DNA from: Chrysomallon squamiferum | Lineage: Eukaryota; Mollusca; Gastropoda; Neomphalida; Peltospiridae | Length of the DNA: 52,500 nucleotides | Reading direction: 5' to 3' | Assembly: GCA_012295275.1 (NCBI GenBank) | Contig: CM022673.1 | Coordinates: forward strand, 12,994,288 to 13,046,787 | Part shown: in pieces, positions 33,897 through 47,344 of the stretch | Numbering within the stretch: the first letter of the stretch is position 1 | Layout of the letters: each line of letters starts with the position of its first letter | Notes under the pieces: model-generated | What the model was told of the DNA's origin: nothing | Database searches by the model: none | Seen by the model: the letters and a program-made list of their open reading frames with translations, nothing else | Translations under genes and position numbers: made by a program

Positions 33897-34200
33897 TTGT
33901 TTACAGTTTAGTCTATCAATATATCAGTTTGAAACATAACCAAACTGTTTTCTACATACAGTATCGTTAACTGTTGAAATATTCACGTTTTTCATTTTAC
34001 TTATGGTATTAATAGTTAATTCTTTGTTTACAGTTTAGTCTACCATAATACCATTTTGAAACATTATAACCATCCTGAAAGTATTTTCTACATGGTGATA
34101 TCAGTAACAGTCAAAATATCACTGAAGTTTTTTACTTACAGTATTAATAATTAAGTCTCCTTTACGTATTAGCTTGTCATTTATACCATTTTGTGTGTAA
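33897..34200. repeat. ~130-bp tandem duplication, decayed
   Basis: TTGTTTACAGTTTAGTCTA at about 33897 recurs at about 34024. Both are followed by a TTTGAAACAT block, a TTTTCTACAT block and a GTATTAATA block. A third, weaker partial copy follows near 34156. Confidence 0.7.
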
Positions 34201-34753
34201 GTCTAAGTCTACTTTAGTTTATGTACAAAATACTGACAATGAAGTACTGTTTTACTGCATAGTTATTTTGGAAGTAATTGTAATGAATACGTTATAAAAG
34301 AGATTAAAAAACTAAATCAACATGTTTGACATGAATTAAGATTTTAAAATCTTTAATTTATGGTCAAAAGAAGAAAGTGTTCAAAAAAGAAAAAAATGTC
34401 ATTATGTTATTTCAGTGAGTGACTGTTTCAAGCTCAACTGTCACACTTAAAATGAGTGATGACAAAACGTTGACGATGTAGTGACAGTTGGACCTGGAGA
34501 CAAGGAAACCATCATACGACAGCGTTGTCACAATGATGACTTCCTTCGTACAACACATACATCATCCATTGTCACAGTAACGTCCTTGTTTCAATGTGTA
34601 AATAATGTGTTTTAACATTCTGTGTTATGTGACCCACATCTTCACAAAAAAATTTAAATATTATCAAATATAAATGATTTTATAATTTATTTTATTTAAA
34701 AAGTAAATTTTTTTTTTATATCACCTAGTTGGTGATAACTGTAACTTTAACTC

Positions 34754-34756
<3 letters not shown>

Positions 34757-34818
<62 letters not shown>
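34757..34818. repeat. (GA)n microsatellite
   Basis: About 31 uninterrupted GA units. Confidence 0.95.
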
Positions 34819-34821
<3 letters not shown>

Positions 34822-36417
34822 ATAGTTACATCTACATATTCCATTAATTTTTTTCTTAAACACACTTGTACATATGCACAGACACAGAGACTTACAATAC
34901 CCATATCCTGTAACTAAACAAGTTTTCCCCTATGGATTACTGCAATCAAACAATATGTCATATATGTGTTCATGCTGTCAACTAAACATATCAAATAATC
35001 AGTGTCCACACATGACTATAACATACATATCTACACACATAAACATAATACAACAGTATGTCCAGAATCTTGTAACTAAATCTGATGTTTATCCATACAT
35101 ATGTACACACATATATAACATGTGTTTAATGGTTTACCACACATAATATATACACTCGCACATAACTGCATACATATGTCCAGTATCTTGTAACTGAATC
35201 TATTTGATAATGTTTGTCCATAGGTGGCCTGAGGCTCTGTGTAACAGTCTCTGTGGTAATCTGTTACACAAGGATAACGTTGATGTTGCAGACGTCAAAC
35301 AGAGCGGGTAGATTATTACATTAGATAGATCTAATTAGACAGCAGAACACCGGTCTCTACACACACAGCTCATCAATAACACTCGCAGCAGATACTCTGC
35401 TCAGACTGAGTCACCTATTTGAACGTGATGGTGAATTTGGTAACAAGAAGACAGTGAAGATTCTAGAGATCTGTCATTTTGAAATCCAGAAGTAAACTAT
35501 GATTTTTATAACATGATTTTATTCTCTCACTCTCTCTCAATCTCTCTCTCTCTCTCTCCCCCTTTCCTCCCCCTTTTAAAGAGTACTCTCTCTGATCTAT
35601 TTCTCTTATTCTTTTTCTATCTCTCTCTCTCAATCACAAACTCTGATGCATTATACATGCACAGACATCACACAGATCAATAGCAATCCATCCAGTGAAA
35701 GATTAATGATAAGAAACCAATATTTTAATGAATTCCATTTAATTTTCTCTGACCGAAATATATTCCATATTGATTCATGATAGACAAATAAGCATAATCT
35801 CCGACTTTTTTAAACAATTTTTCATTCAATATTTTAAATGGATTCCATTTAACGTAACTAAAAACTGAATCCACGTTTATCAAGCTACAGATATACGTAC
35901 AGATAATCTCCGACTAAACGAGGTTTTACAATTTTTCATCTCTAACATTTCTCTCATTCTGCAACTGTTTATCAATACACCACTGCTCCCACAGGACTCC
36001 CTTTTTAATCAAGCATTTAACTCCCTATCAGTTTGTTCCACCTCTAACTAAGCCAGTCTAAAAACGAGAGTGAGGCAGGCTGTGAGGCATCTCGCAGGAG
36101 ATCTGTTTGGCAAGCTATTATGTCCCTGTCACTGGCTCCTACACAAAAACACTGGTCCCCGTAAACTGCCTTACATCACAGCCACACAGGCAAGTCTTGT
36201 GTGGGTTGAATCCCACCTTATCAGTCCACCTAATACAACCCAGACCCTGTCAGGACTGACAGGATAATCCCAGTGGAGAATTACAAAATGAGACTACAAC
36301 TTGGTGAATGGGTCTTACGCACGGAACAAACTGTAATCAACATTCCAGCTATGTAACTGTAGATGAGGGAAAAAAAAAAAAAAAAAAGTAAAAAAACCCC
36401 ACATAATCTATAATTTT

Positions 36418-36451
<34 letters not shown>

Positions 36452-36558
36452 GAAAGGTATAGAGAATTTTTTTTAAATGTTCAAACCAATTATTTGAAAG
36501 CTGTAAGAGTGGTGCATGAGAGTTTTGTTAGAGATAAGTATTTGAGGGGTTTGTTTTA

Positions 36559-36583
36559 TGTGTGTGTGTGTGTGTGTGTGTGT
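36559..36583. repeat. (TG)n microsatellite
   Basis: About 12 TG units. Confidence 0.9.
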
Positions 36584-36825
36584 AAAATTAAAGAAGATTG
36601 GTATAAATATAACCTTGCTGGTTATTTGTGAAGAAATTTGTGTGCATGTGGGTGTATGTATGTATCCATGTGTACGTGTGTATGCATGCATAAATGTATC
36701 TTACAAGTATGTGCATAAATCCATATGTACATCTATCTATACATGAGTGTCTGTGTGTATTTAGTATTAAAACATTTGAACATATGCAGATATAGGGAAT
36801 CATAATATAACCTTATTTACTAAAA

Positions 36826-36835
36826 CAAATAAATA

Positions 36836-36894
<59 letters not shown>

Positions 36895-36902
36895 CAATAA
36901 TA
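36826..36902. repeat. (AAT)n microsatellite
   Basis: AAAT units leading into about 18 AAT units. Confidence 0.93.
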
Positions 36903-39900
36903 TCTTGTAAAAACAGACCTATTCTCTATATTCTGTGTACAGAAGTAAACAGCTGTTATAAATATTCATGTGGGCCTCACTCAATAATTAACAGTGCTTT
37001 GAGACCCTTGTCAAAAGCTGACGGAGTCTTGCAATAACAAAACTATGTAGCCAATGAGAATTTCCAGTGAAGATGTGTAAAATGATTAAGTCCATTTGTA
37101 AGGTTAATAAAGGGTGCAGGAATCAATTATGCCAGCTTTGTTAGACAATCTCCTTTAATATTTTGATGAAAAAAAAGGTGGCCATATTGGATTTTCAGGA
37201 TGTGCACTGGGTTTTAATAAGTTCTAGAATTTGTCCGTGTTAGACCTGCGATGTCAAATTGATTGTTATTGTTAAATTAAGTCAACTTGCTTTCACAGTG
37301 GTTAATGGAAAAGGTCAGAGGGTATGCCAGGAAAGACGTGCTTGGACATTTGCATGCATGCAGACTGCTAAAAATTACCCATACTTGAGGAAGTATTAGA
37401 CATTTTTAAGAGACTGTAATGTTTAAGGATTTTTTTAATTTATTATTTTTTTATTTTATTTTGTTTTTCATGGGCTTTTAATTTTTATTTTTTCTGTTGG
37501 TTTTTTTTTTTTTTTTTTTTTGTTGATGATATTTAGAAATTACTATAGCTCTTCATTTTATGATAATCATAGTCATCAAGTGTTAAAATTAAAGATTAAA
37601 AATAATAAAGATAATTGTAACAATGGTATTCTGATTTCAACAAAAGCAATAAGCAGTCTGTTATAAGCATCTCTGACAGCTTTTGATAAACTGGTCATGG
37701 TACCTGGCTGGATTGGGAATAGGCTCAATGGATGCAAAAACAGACAAGTTACAATGATAAAAATATGACATAAATTTTAAATTTTTGTTGTTAGTTTTAA
37801 AAATAAATATTTCTTTCCTTTCTTTCAGTGCCTCTTTGTATCTTGCATTTTTCAAAAACTAGAAGGTTTATTCCAAATCCACTAAACTTTACTGTTTTCA
37901 CTCTCTGAATTGATTTCTGTTTGTTGTATTTATTAAAAGCATGTAGCAACAATAAAACGACTTCGTATTCATCCAATCACAATATGTCACAGAACTCTTC
38001 AGCCATGAAAGACAGATTAATATTTCACTTGATGTCAAATTTTAGGCGTCTGTGATTTTGACGTTTTGTCAATTCTGTTCCGTGTTGTTGGTAGAAACAC
38101 AGGAAACGGAGAGAGTGAAAATTTACATAGTAGTTTTCGGTTTGTAAAAATCTGATCATGTTGCAGATTTTTTTGAAAACCAAATTCCAGACCATAAATC
38201 ATCATTTCTGTCATTATCTGCATGAAAAATACATCAACAGAGCATTGAGGTTTCTCACGTTTGTCTATGTTAACGTTTCAGAGTTTTATGTCATGATAAT
38301 AATGATGTTTCAGGTTTATGAAATATAGGTGAAATGTGAAACAAAAAGTTTGTTTCTGGGGTATCGTATTCAGTACTTCATCATTTCAGAATCCACCTAA
38401 CACTTCATAATAAAAGATTTATGCCCAATATAAATTTTCACTTTTTTTTTTCAGTTTTGGTATTTTTGATTAATACATAATGCTTACTCATAACGCTAGT
38501 TTACAATGTTCGAACTGTACTGACATGATATTAAAATAATGCCTGACTACTGAATATGTGCAGCAACAACAACAACAACATGCCATGTTCTATTTAAGAC
38601 TGTTATACTCTGTGTGTGTGTGTGTCTGTGTGTGTTTTCTATGTACTACATGTGTAGGTGTGTCTGGATGTATGAGAAGTGTGTGTGTTCTGTATGTGTG
38701 TGTTTCTGTTTATTTTTGCCCATGTTTCTCTGTGTTTTTACATGTTTGTGCTTACACATTTTTTTCCTCATATGATCTAGATTCTGTGTTTGGTTTATGT
38801 TAATATCTCGATAACTTAACAGACACCCAGCCATTTCTTTCTCCTTTCTATCTTTTCTACAATCTTAAGTGGCTTCAGTTTATCTTTCGCATGGCAGACG
38901 GTTCACAAATCAGAGAAAAGTGCATTTAGCAGAGCTGTTAATGGCTGAAGCATTTGTTAAACTGTTTATAATTGTATAAAACATACCCAGTTTATCATCT
39001 GTTTATGTAAATGGCCCGAAGAATTTATCAGCTGTTTATGTAAATGATATAAAGAGTTTATCCATTGTTTATGCAAACTGATAAATAAGAACCGTGTTTA
39101 TTAAAAATGTCTGGTGAATGGATAATGTAAAATGTTATTTTAAACTGATATTAAAAAAATATTCACTTTCTTTTGTAATTGTTTTTATTTTTATTTTTTA
39201 TTTTTTAATTTGTTTTTAAAATATTTGTTATTATTATTATTATGTTGTTGTTGTTATGTATAATATTAATTCATTCAGTATTGCAAGATACTGTTCAATC
39301 GTAAATTTTAGTAATTTTTATGTAACAAAAAAAAAAAAACAAAATAAATAATTCTGAAATTGTTTTTTAAAAACATTTTCACATTTCAAAATAAAATCTT
39401 AACACTCTAAACAGCAATGAAGAAAAAAAAAAAAAAAAAAAAAATGCAAGAAAGGGAAAAAAAAAAATGTAACAAAGGGGAAAAAAAAAAAAAAAGCGCT
39501 AAAATATCTCTTCCTCAATATTTGTCCATAAAACAATTTGCACAGACATACATCTTTCCTTATTTGATCACTAAGTGTCGCTGGTGACAGAAATCTGCAC
39601 GGTTACAGGAACCAACAGTGTGATAACCGTGGTATTCCACTGTAATCCCCTTTCAGCAGGGAATCGGTTAATTTGGAGACAATGATATATTTCGTCTTAA
39701 TCTCTCTCTCACTGCATGGAGCAAAGTTCCCTGTTAGAGACAAATCATTCTGCAACCTTTTGCCTTTTCCCACTGACAGTAATAAAAGTAACAAACCTCC
39801 AGGCAACTGAATACCAAAGTTTAAATTAGTCTCTTGCTATGTTTTTCTTTTTTTTATTTTTTTTTTTTTTTATTCTGCTTGTCCCATGATGCTTTGCATT

Positions 39901-40739
39901 TCCTAATTACACGTGAAGCTTAATGAATGTTGAGCTTCGCCCAAAACCTTTTTTTTTTTTTTTTTGATTCTTTGGCAAATTGTTTTTAGATGAAGAGACA
40001 AGACCAAACATGCTAATCCGCTAGCTTTGGTAGTAAAACCCTTTATTAATTGTGATGGCTTGTGCTTGTAGAAATTATAAAACTTGTTTTTTTATTGTTA
40101 TGTTGTTGGTTTTCACTATTTTTTCAGGGTGTTTTTATTTTTTTGGGGGGGTGGGGGTCATTTATCTGGTTATTTTTATTAAAAAATGTATTACAGCTAT
40201 AATCTTTTAGATGTTATAACCTGTGAAAATTTTAACAAGAACAATATTAGGAATCTATAGATTTTTTGTTAATTCTCCATATGTTCTTTATTTTCTTAAC
40301 CTCACTGCAGGTATATTGATATATTGATTTCCGAACCATCTGGGAACCGAAATAAAGATTTCAAAAAGTAGAATTACGGTACACTTAACTCTCATAACAG
40401 ACTGTAAATGAGTACATCAAGGATTTATCAATTCAGTCTAGCATGGCGTAAGCACACTAGAAAACCGGCCATAAGAGAATCTTGGTTATTAAGCTTGACA
40501 GATGGGCCAAAAGACATTTTGAGATTGCTTGGCTAAAAATTACTGAGAAATGCAGTTTGTGTCAAAGGGCCAGTAGTTTACTGTGGCAGTTTTTCTAAAT
40601 GTGAAAGCAGCTCTTTGCTCTGGCAAGTCTTGTTTTGAGAAGCAGAAAGTGTAGAATGGTTGAGAACCTTGAGGCAGCAGTTTGCTGTGTAACAGTCTGA
40701 GAAAGTGAAATGAATTATTGTATATGGCAAAAGGACAAC

Positions 40740-41130
40740 TGATACAGTAGTATTTTTTGATATAACATTTTCAAAAACCAAAACTGACAGCACTTTCTGT
40801 GGCATACAGCATCTTGTTAGAGAAATATTCTGGATATTTCTGTAGGAAATTTAAAAACTAAAATGGCAATGCTACATGATACAGAAACATTCTGAAAATC
40901 AAATGAAGGATTTGACTTTGGAAACCCTGAAAACCAAAATATGAAGTACTTATCCAAGTTTTAATTTCAGAAATCAAAACAGAAAATACACTAGTATATT
41001 AAAGACAAAACAGACAACTTTTCTTTGACAAAATGAAAACCAAAATTGCAATGCTTTACTATAGAAATGCTTTAAAAAGTTAAACAAAAATGTTTTTATC
41101 TTAGCAATGTAATACCACAGCAACACCTTC
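40740..41130. repeat. Decayed ~90-110-bp repeat
   Basis: GAAAACCAAAAT-like blocks near 40775, 40855, 40928 and 41034 are each near a GCAATGCT- or GAAGTACT-like block and an ATACAGAAAC/ATAGAAATGC block. Strongly diverged, so unit length is approximate. Confidence 0.45.
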
Positions 41131-41652
41131 ATTACATAACCCATAATGGAAAGACTTTTCTATAACACAATGAAAACTGGAAAAGTTATTTAAAAAAGAA
41201 ATTGAAAATTCTCACAAGAGACAGTATCAAACTTGAAAACCCACAAACAGTTTGAAGCTTTCTCTTTTCCTCTGATTTCCACTCCCAAAACACAAAGCAA
41301 GAATAAGTCTTCAAATAATGTAACAGAAAAAATTGGCAGAGATTTTTTACTGCTTCCAGTAACAGAAGTAGAACTCTTGTAAAGATTCACGTTATTACAA
41401 CATGACAGATTACATCAGCACTGGACAAATATTCAGGAAAAGAAACACCACAGAAGTTTTGAATTAGTCGTGAGTTTCAGTAACATTATTAGATGTTGAC
41501 TGCACAGGTATCTCGTATTTACCTATACTACTATCTTGTATATGCCTGAACTAGCATATTGCATGAACATTATAGCCATTGCTTATTAATGTGCTCTATG
41601 TCCTGAAATCCTATAGTTATATATAAATATGTTATATATAAATATGAGGTAA

Positions 41653-41653
<1 letters not shown>

Positions 41654-41727
<74 letters not shown>
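41654..41727. repeat. (GA)n microsatellite
   Basis: About 37 GA units followed by a purine-rich decayed tail. Confidence 0.95.
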
Positions 41728-41730
<3 letters not shown>

Positions 41731-42301
41731 AGAAAGAGAAAAAAGAAAAAGAAAAAGACTGAGACTGAGATATAATAACAGACACAGACAGAGAGAGATC
41801 ATTTCTGCTTCTTCAAAATGCTGAAGATATGTGTAGACATTAATTTTTTGACTAATCTAGTTGTGAACAGCCATGGTAAACCTTTCTTTCACTTTGGAGA
41901 GCAATTTCAGAAACTAATCAAAAGATTATCAGGCAAGTAACACAAGTTATCTCCCTCAGCCACTCTCCTGTGAAAGGAAAACACATAGATCAAGAAGTCA
42001 TTGGTAAAAGATGTAGAAGTCTTGTTGTGAACTTTGAATCGCAGACAACACCACTAACCCTTTCATCTTCGTGTGAAATCAAGTGAAAAAGAATAAATTA
42101 AATCAAAATTCTTTCACTTCTGGAGTCTGTTTATCGCAGTAACAGCAGTAAAACTGATAAAAATAATCTTTCTTTTTCTTAAAGCACGTATGTCTTTGGT
42201 TAAGAGACATATTAAATTTTATGAGTGAAAGAAAAAATTATTTTAATTTGACGAGTGTTTATCTTGGTAGAAGTAATACAGTCAGAAAGATAAAAAAAGC
42301 A

Positions 42302-42339
<38 letters not shown>

Positions 42340-45300
42340 ATTAAAAACACAGAGTTAAACTAATTTGTTTACACACATTTCAAAAACAGATGAAAAAAAA
42401 CAAGAAAAAACAAAGTTAATTAACAAAAGCATTAAATTGCACCTGGTTTAACCTGATCAAAGCTAAATTCTGAAACAGGTGAAAAATAAGAGAGAAACTT
42501 TTAGAACACTTGTACTTGAATTAAGACATACTTAGGCTAAAACCTGATTTAAATTTTGTTTAAATACATTTCAAGTTGAAGAAAAAAGGCTGTGAAGTTT
42601 TAATCTTAATTAACAAGGCAAACATTCTTATAAAAATAATTGTTTTGGTTTTAATTTAAAAAAATAATAATAATAAAAGATGTATCAGTTATACAAAGAA
42701 TTTCTGACAGCTTGAGAAACACATAAAATTCCATCCAAAATATAGTCTGACATAAACTGAAGTTAAAAAAAAAAAATTCACGATTCAGTTTAGTTAATCT
42801 TGATAAAAGCAACATTCCACATTCTCAAAAAAATATAAAAAATAAATAAAATGAAAAATATAAAAAAATATAAAAAAAAAAAATAAAAAAATTCCAAAAA
42901 TGTAGAAGAATTCTGGATCACATCCCTAACAGTAAAAAAAAAAAGTGTTAAATTCCATTGACTCAGTTTTTTATGAACACAGATCCAAGGATCCCAGGAT
43001 CTCGTAGACAACAAAACCAACATCTGGAATGCCAGGACACTGAGCATCAAATAAGAAAACAAACATGGCCACCGTGTGTACAAACAAAACATGCCAAACG
43101 TAACCTTATTAAAAGATTTGGCCCCGTTGTGTGCCAGCTAAGCCTGCTTATTGGAAGGGGCCATGCCTGTGTACCTAACTATTACATAAAGTCTTACACA
43201 ATGCACACTGGCATCAACATTCCTCCTTCCTTTGTCACTGTCTGCCTTGGGGAGGATTCCTCGCCCATGTATAAGGGTGGAGTAGAATTGTAAGATGGTG
43301 CAGAAATACTAAATCATTTATGAAAAATGTGACTTGGTTTTTTTTCTTTATTATTATAATTTTTTTTCTTCTTCTAAGAATTACTGGGGAATTCATTTTT
43401 TTGTAATTCTTTTAAATGAAAATTCTTGGTGGCAGACATTATACATAGATTTCCTGGATTCTGTTATTTTTGAAGGTATAATTTATTACACATTTGCAGG
43501 CTTTCAACCTTCATTTGTAGGAGTAACATTTTCATCTAACACAAATATTAAGAGATGTCTTCGTTTAATTTCAGTAATTCTACATCACAATCTCAACAGC
43601 CAAGGAAAATTATTTCACACAAAGGAAAATCTCAACTTTTACACTGTTGGTTTCTTATCCAGATTTGTACCTAATGTGCTGGTAATAAATGTTTTCAGTT
43701 TTGATCCTCAACAAAATAATTGTTCCATTTTTTTTTACAACTGCACTTCTGACACAAGGTCACCTTAACTGAATCTTACGGAAATCATTTCCAGCACAGA
43801 AATCATTTTAATTTGAAGAAAAAATAAAAACAAAACCAAAGCTGACACATCAGTGATAACAGCTAGTCAGTCGTTTCAGAGGAAAGAAAAACATTTTCCC
43901 TGAAGCAAACTGGAAAATGGTAAACTTATCCATCTGTGGCAATTATAAGAAATGTCCAGCTAATAAGGTTCCTTGTGGCACTTAATCTTCTTCAAAACAA
44001 ACACCTATAATTGGATTTGCAGTGTTATCTGAATAAAAATGTAAAAAAAAAAAAAAAAAAAATCCTTTTTTAACATTTTTTTTCTAAAAATCTTAAATGT
44101 AAAAAAAGTTGAAAATTAATATTAATTAACAGTCTTAAAGAATTTTTGAAATTTATGATATTTTCTATGAAACTAATTTCATTTATGTTCTCAGTAAAGT
44201 GACCATCTGGAATGTAACAGTTAATATGACAAGACTGTTTTTTTTTTTTTAGAAAATATTATTTTACTGAGTTCAAGTTGAAAACTACTTTCTTAACCTC
44301 CATGTTCTTTTGACCTGGAGGCCTGAGGTGACTGCAGGTGATTTGGAAAAGAATATATTTTCTTAGAAAACAAAATATAGTGAAATGCTTGAAGGTGTGT
44401 CTGCTGACCACAAGAAAACACAGATCTGATTATCTGTTGGCAGCACATGTGGTTTGCAACAACACTTTGTAGTCACTCTGTTTGTAGAAGAAGACTTCTG
44501 TCAACACAGAGAGACAAAAAGAATTTTAAAAATATTAATAGTTAAAAAAGAAAAAGAAATCAAAAGATAAAAAAAACAATTGAAAACAACAAAATTATAT
44601 ATAAAAAATATAATAATAATAAGAAGAAGAATAACAAAAACTAATAATAATGATGATGATGACAGTAATAAAATGGTAATTATCTTGTAACTGTTACAGA
44701 ACAGGTATAAAGTACAGTGATTTGAAATAACAGATAAAAGGGTAGTGCTTAATGCAAAACTTTATTACAGACAGAACCGTATATATATAGTATTTACTTT
44801 TTGCGACTGAAAACACATAAAATTTGTTAACATTTCTCTGAAACGAAACAGACAATTTGACTTCCATTAATTTGCAAAGAGCTGACATATTGGATTGCAA
44901 AGTAACACAAAATTTATCACAAATGTATGAAAAACAACAAAACAAACAAAATCAGTATTACATTAGATTTGTTTTTTCTCTCACAAATAACAATACTCCA
45001 TCCTACACCAGGCCTCTAAATGGATCAGTTAATTGTCTCTGAATTCTTCCCAGCTTTTTGTATGTTTTCCTTGCCTGCAGCAACTGTTCTTCCATTACAT
45101 GCAAAATGAATCATTTAGAAATAAAGCTTGTTTGCCCAGCACACTGTTCAAACATCAAGGTAACCGTTTTACATACACTGTTTCTGTTTTAACCATCTTT
45201 AAGTATTAACAATAATAAACAACGGTACATGTTAAGTGTGTAATAAATATAATCATATCTGTTAACTATCAAAAAAACAAACAAATATTGTGATACTGAG

Positions 45301-45807
45301 TGTTCTATAAAAACAAGTATTGTACAGGTTAAGTATTAAACAGAGCATAAAAATTCTGTATGCTTCAAACTATTATTTTGTTTTTATTTGTTACTGGCAG
45401 TCTACCTTTACTAACAATGAAGTATAATTTTCAAGATGCATGAAGTGTGAATTTTTTGTTTTCATTATTGTATCATTTTTGGATATGAGAAGTATTTATT
45501 ATTGCATTAACTTTTTATTATTCAGAAATTTTATATATAAACTTTTTTTTTTTTTTTTTTTACTTTTGACATAAAAATAATGATCAGACACTTAATTTCG
45601 TTTCAGTAAACAGTTTTTATATTATTGTAAACCCCAGACATCACCTTTACAAGAAGAAAGAAAGACACTGCACACACACACTTTTGTACCTGTGATAATC
45701 CTCTTTGTTTTTCTTACCAACAGAGACCTGTCACTTGCACACACCCCGAAAACCATTATCAACATATCTCAGACAGCATAGTTAACAACATGTCTGTCTG
45801 TATGACT

Positions 45808-46050
45808 GGAGGGAGTTCCAGAGGAGGGAGTTCCAGAGGATGGAGGGTTAGACAGGCAGTGTGCAGCAGGGATGGAGGGTGATGACAGGGGAAGGAGGGT
45901 ATGACAGGGATAGGGGGAGGCTGACAGGGATGAAGAAAGATTACACCCACGGAGGAGGAGGGGGGGATGACAGGGGAGGAGGGTAATGATAGAAACAGGT
46001 GGGTGATCACAGATGAAGGGCATGACAGGGAGACAGAGGGTGATGGTGGG
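45808..46050. repeat. G-rich decayed minisatellite
   Basis: Recurring GGAGGGAGTTCCAGA and GATGACAGGGGAGGAGGGT-type units of about 15-20 bp. The plus strand has many closely spaced GGG runs. The Pro/Ser-rich minus-strand open frames here are its complement, not a gene. Confidence 0.75.
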
Positions 46051-46222
46051 ATAGGGGATGGAGGAAGCAATCCACTGGTAGCTGTTGCTGGAAAAAACCG
46101 AGCTCTTTCAATAAAAATTATTGCAGGTCTAATCCGAAGCAGGCGAGATACAAATTCTCATATCGCAGTGTTATTATGCTGATCCCTCCATACAGCATGC
46201 AATCTAATATTTCTCACAAAAT

Positions 46223-46262
<40 letters not shown>

Positions 46263-46770
46263 GCAATAATACCATCGGAGTGCTTCTGCAATATTCATTA
46301 AACCTTCAGTGTGTGACTTTTTACAGCTAGTACACGTTTTCTGTGTGTTTAATGCGTTGTTTTCACACCTCCTGTTGTGTTTGATCTCTCGTCTCGGAGG
46401 ACAACACAAAACTCAAAATTAAATTCCTCCGAACATCAAAGATGAAAGGACAAAAACTGGTGATAGAACAAATCGAATCAAAAAAAAAGCATATATATGT
46501 GTGTGTACGACATGAAACATACATGCAGAACACTGAGTGATGTCTGTGTGTAATTGTGTTTTAATGCAATCACATGAAATGAGAAATGCTTTTCTAATCT
46601 GGTTTTTGTGTTGTTAGTTTAACAGGAAGAAATAAAATGTTTGCTTTTTAATATTACATTAACTTATTGACGTATGTATGTCTGTACGTATTCCTCTGGG
46701 GTATTTATGTATGTGTGAATGTAGAGTTATCTACATTTTTTTCTAAATTAAGTGTGTGTCTGTGTGCATG

Positions 46771-46774
<4 letters not shown>

Positions 46775-46821
<47 letters not shown>
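46775..46821. repeat. (TG)n microsatellite
   Basis: About 22 TG units. Confidence 0.93.
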
Positions 46822-46823
<2 letters not shown>

Positions 46824-47344
46824 ATGAAAGCTTTTTTTTGTAACACCCCAGCACAAATAAAAAATAAAAAAATCTAAAATGCACTCCTGTATACTACTGC
46901 ACACACACACAATTCTCTGGTCTATATACACAACATTACCTAATAAAATATTTTCACTTGATCAAACAACCCTACAATCTGACACACTACCACAGTGTAA
47001 ACATTGAATTTCCTTGTTTTTATTACACCAGAGTTAAAAAAAAAAGAAAAAAAAAAAAAAGAAATCATAATAATAATAAAAAAAAATATCTCGCAGGGAG
47101 GGAGTCTGTATTCTGTTTAACAATCTGTACACATTTGACACTGATGAAAATAAATGATGAACGTTGGGAAATCTCCGACACTGTGGCCTCATGGGAAATT
47201 GGTATGAGGAAGAGAGAGCTAAGTGATGATGGGACGGAGATATCCAGTGATAATGAGAAGTGTGGGGAACTGTCGGTAAATCACTGAGAGTCCGCAAATT
47301 GATCACGGAGCAGAATGGAGTGATGTAATGTGGCGTGCGTGCTG

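Larger units (their letters stand above)
31850..47340 (-). other. Probable ephrin intron 1 / upstream region, no supported exon
   Basis: I searched the minus strand for an ephrin signal-peptide exon ending in a W-N-S-type motif with a phase-2 donor and found none. The stretch is AT-rich with microsatellites, homopolymers and the decayed tandem repeats listed separately. Non-repetitive, mixed-composition patches at 35220-35440, 36060-36330 and 36950-37360 could be conserved non-coding elements; I cannot test this. Plus-strand open frames at 32794-33078, 42958-43293 and 43334-43768 show no recognisable family, signal peptide or splice context. Confidence 0.4.

Noticed and set aside
38558-38590. 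Minus-strand MACCCCCCC-like reading, resembling the CCC peptides
   Set aside because: It comes from a (CAA)n tract, has no upstream signal-peptide exon and no RLVP-type tail.
41340-41370. Minus-strand CYWKQ reading as a possible ephrin first-exon end
   Set aside because: A stop follows immediately, and there is no GT donor in phase 2 and no signal peptide upstream.
42958-43768. Plus-strand open frames of 111 and 144 codons
   Set aside because: No recognisable family, no consistent splice sites, and composition like the surrounding AT-rich DNA. I cannot exclude a small lineage-specific gene.
45759-46070. Pro/Ser-rich minus-strand frames
   Set aside because: Complement of the G-rich minisatellite; open in two overlapping frames at once.
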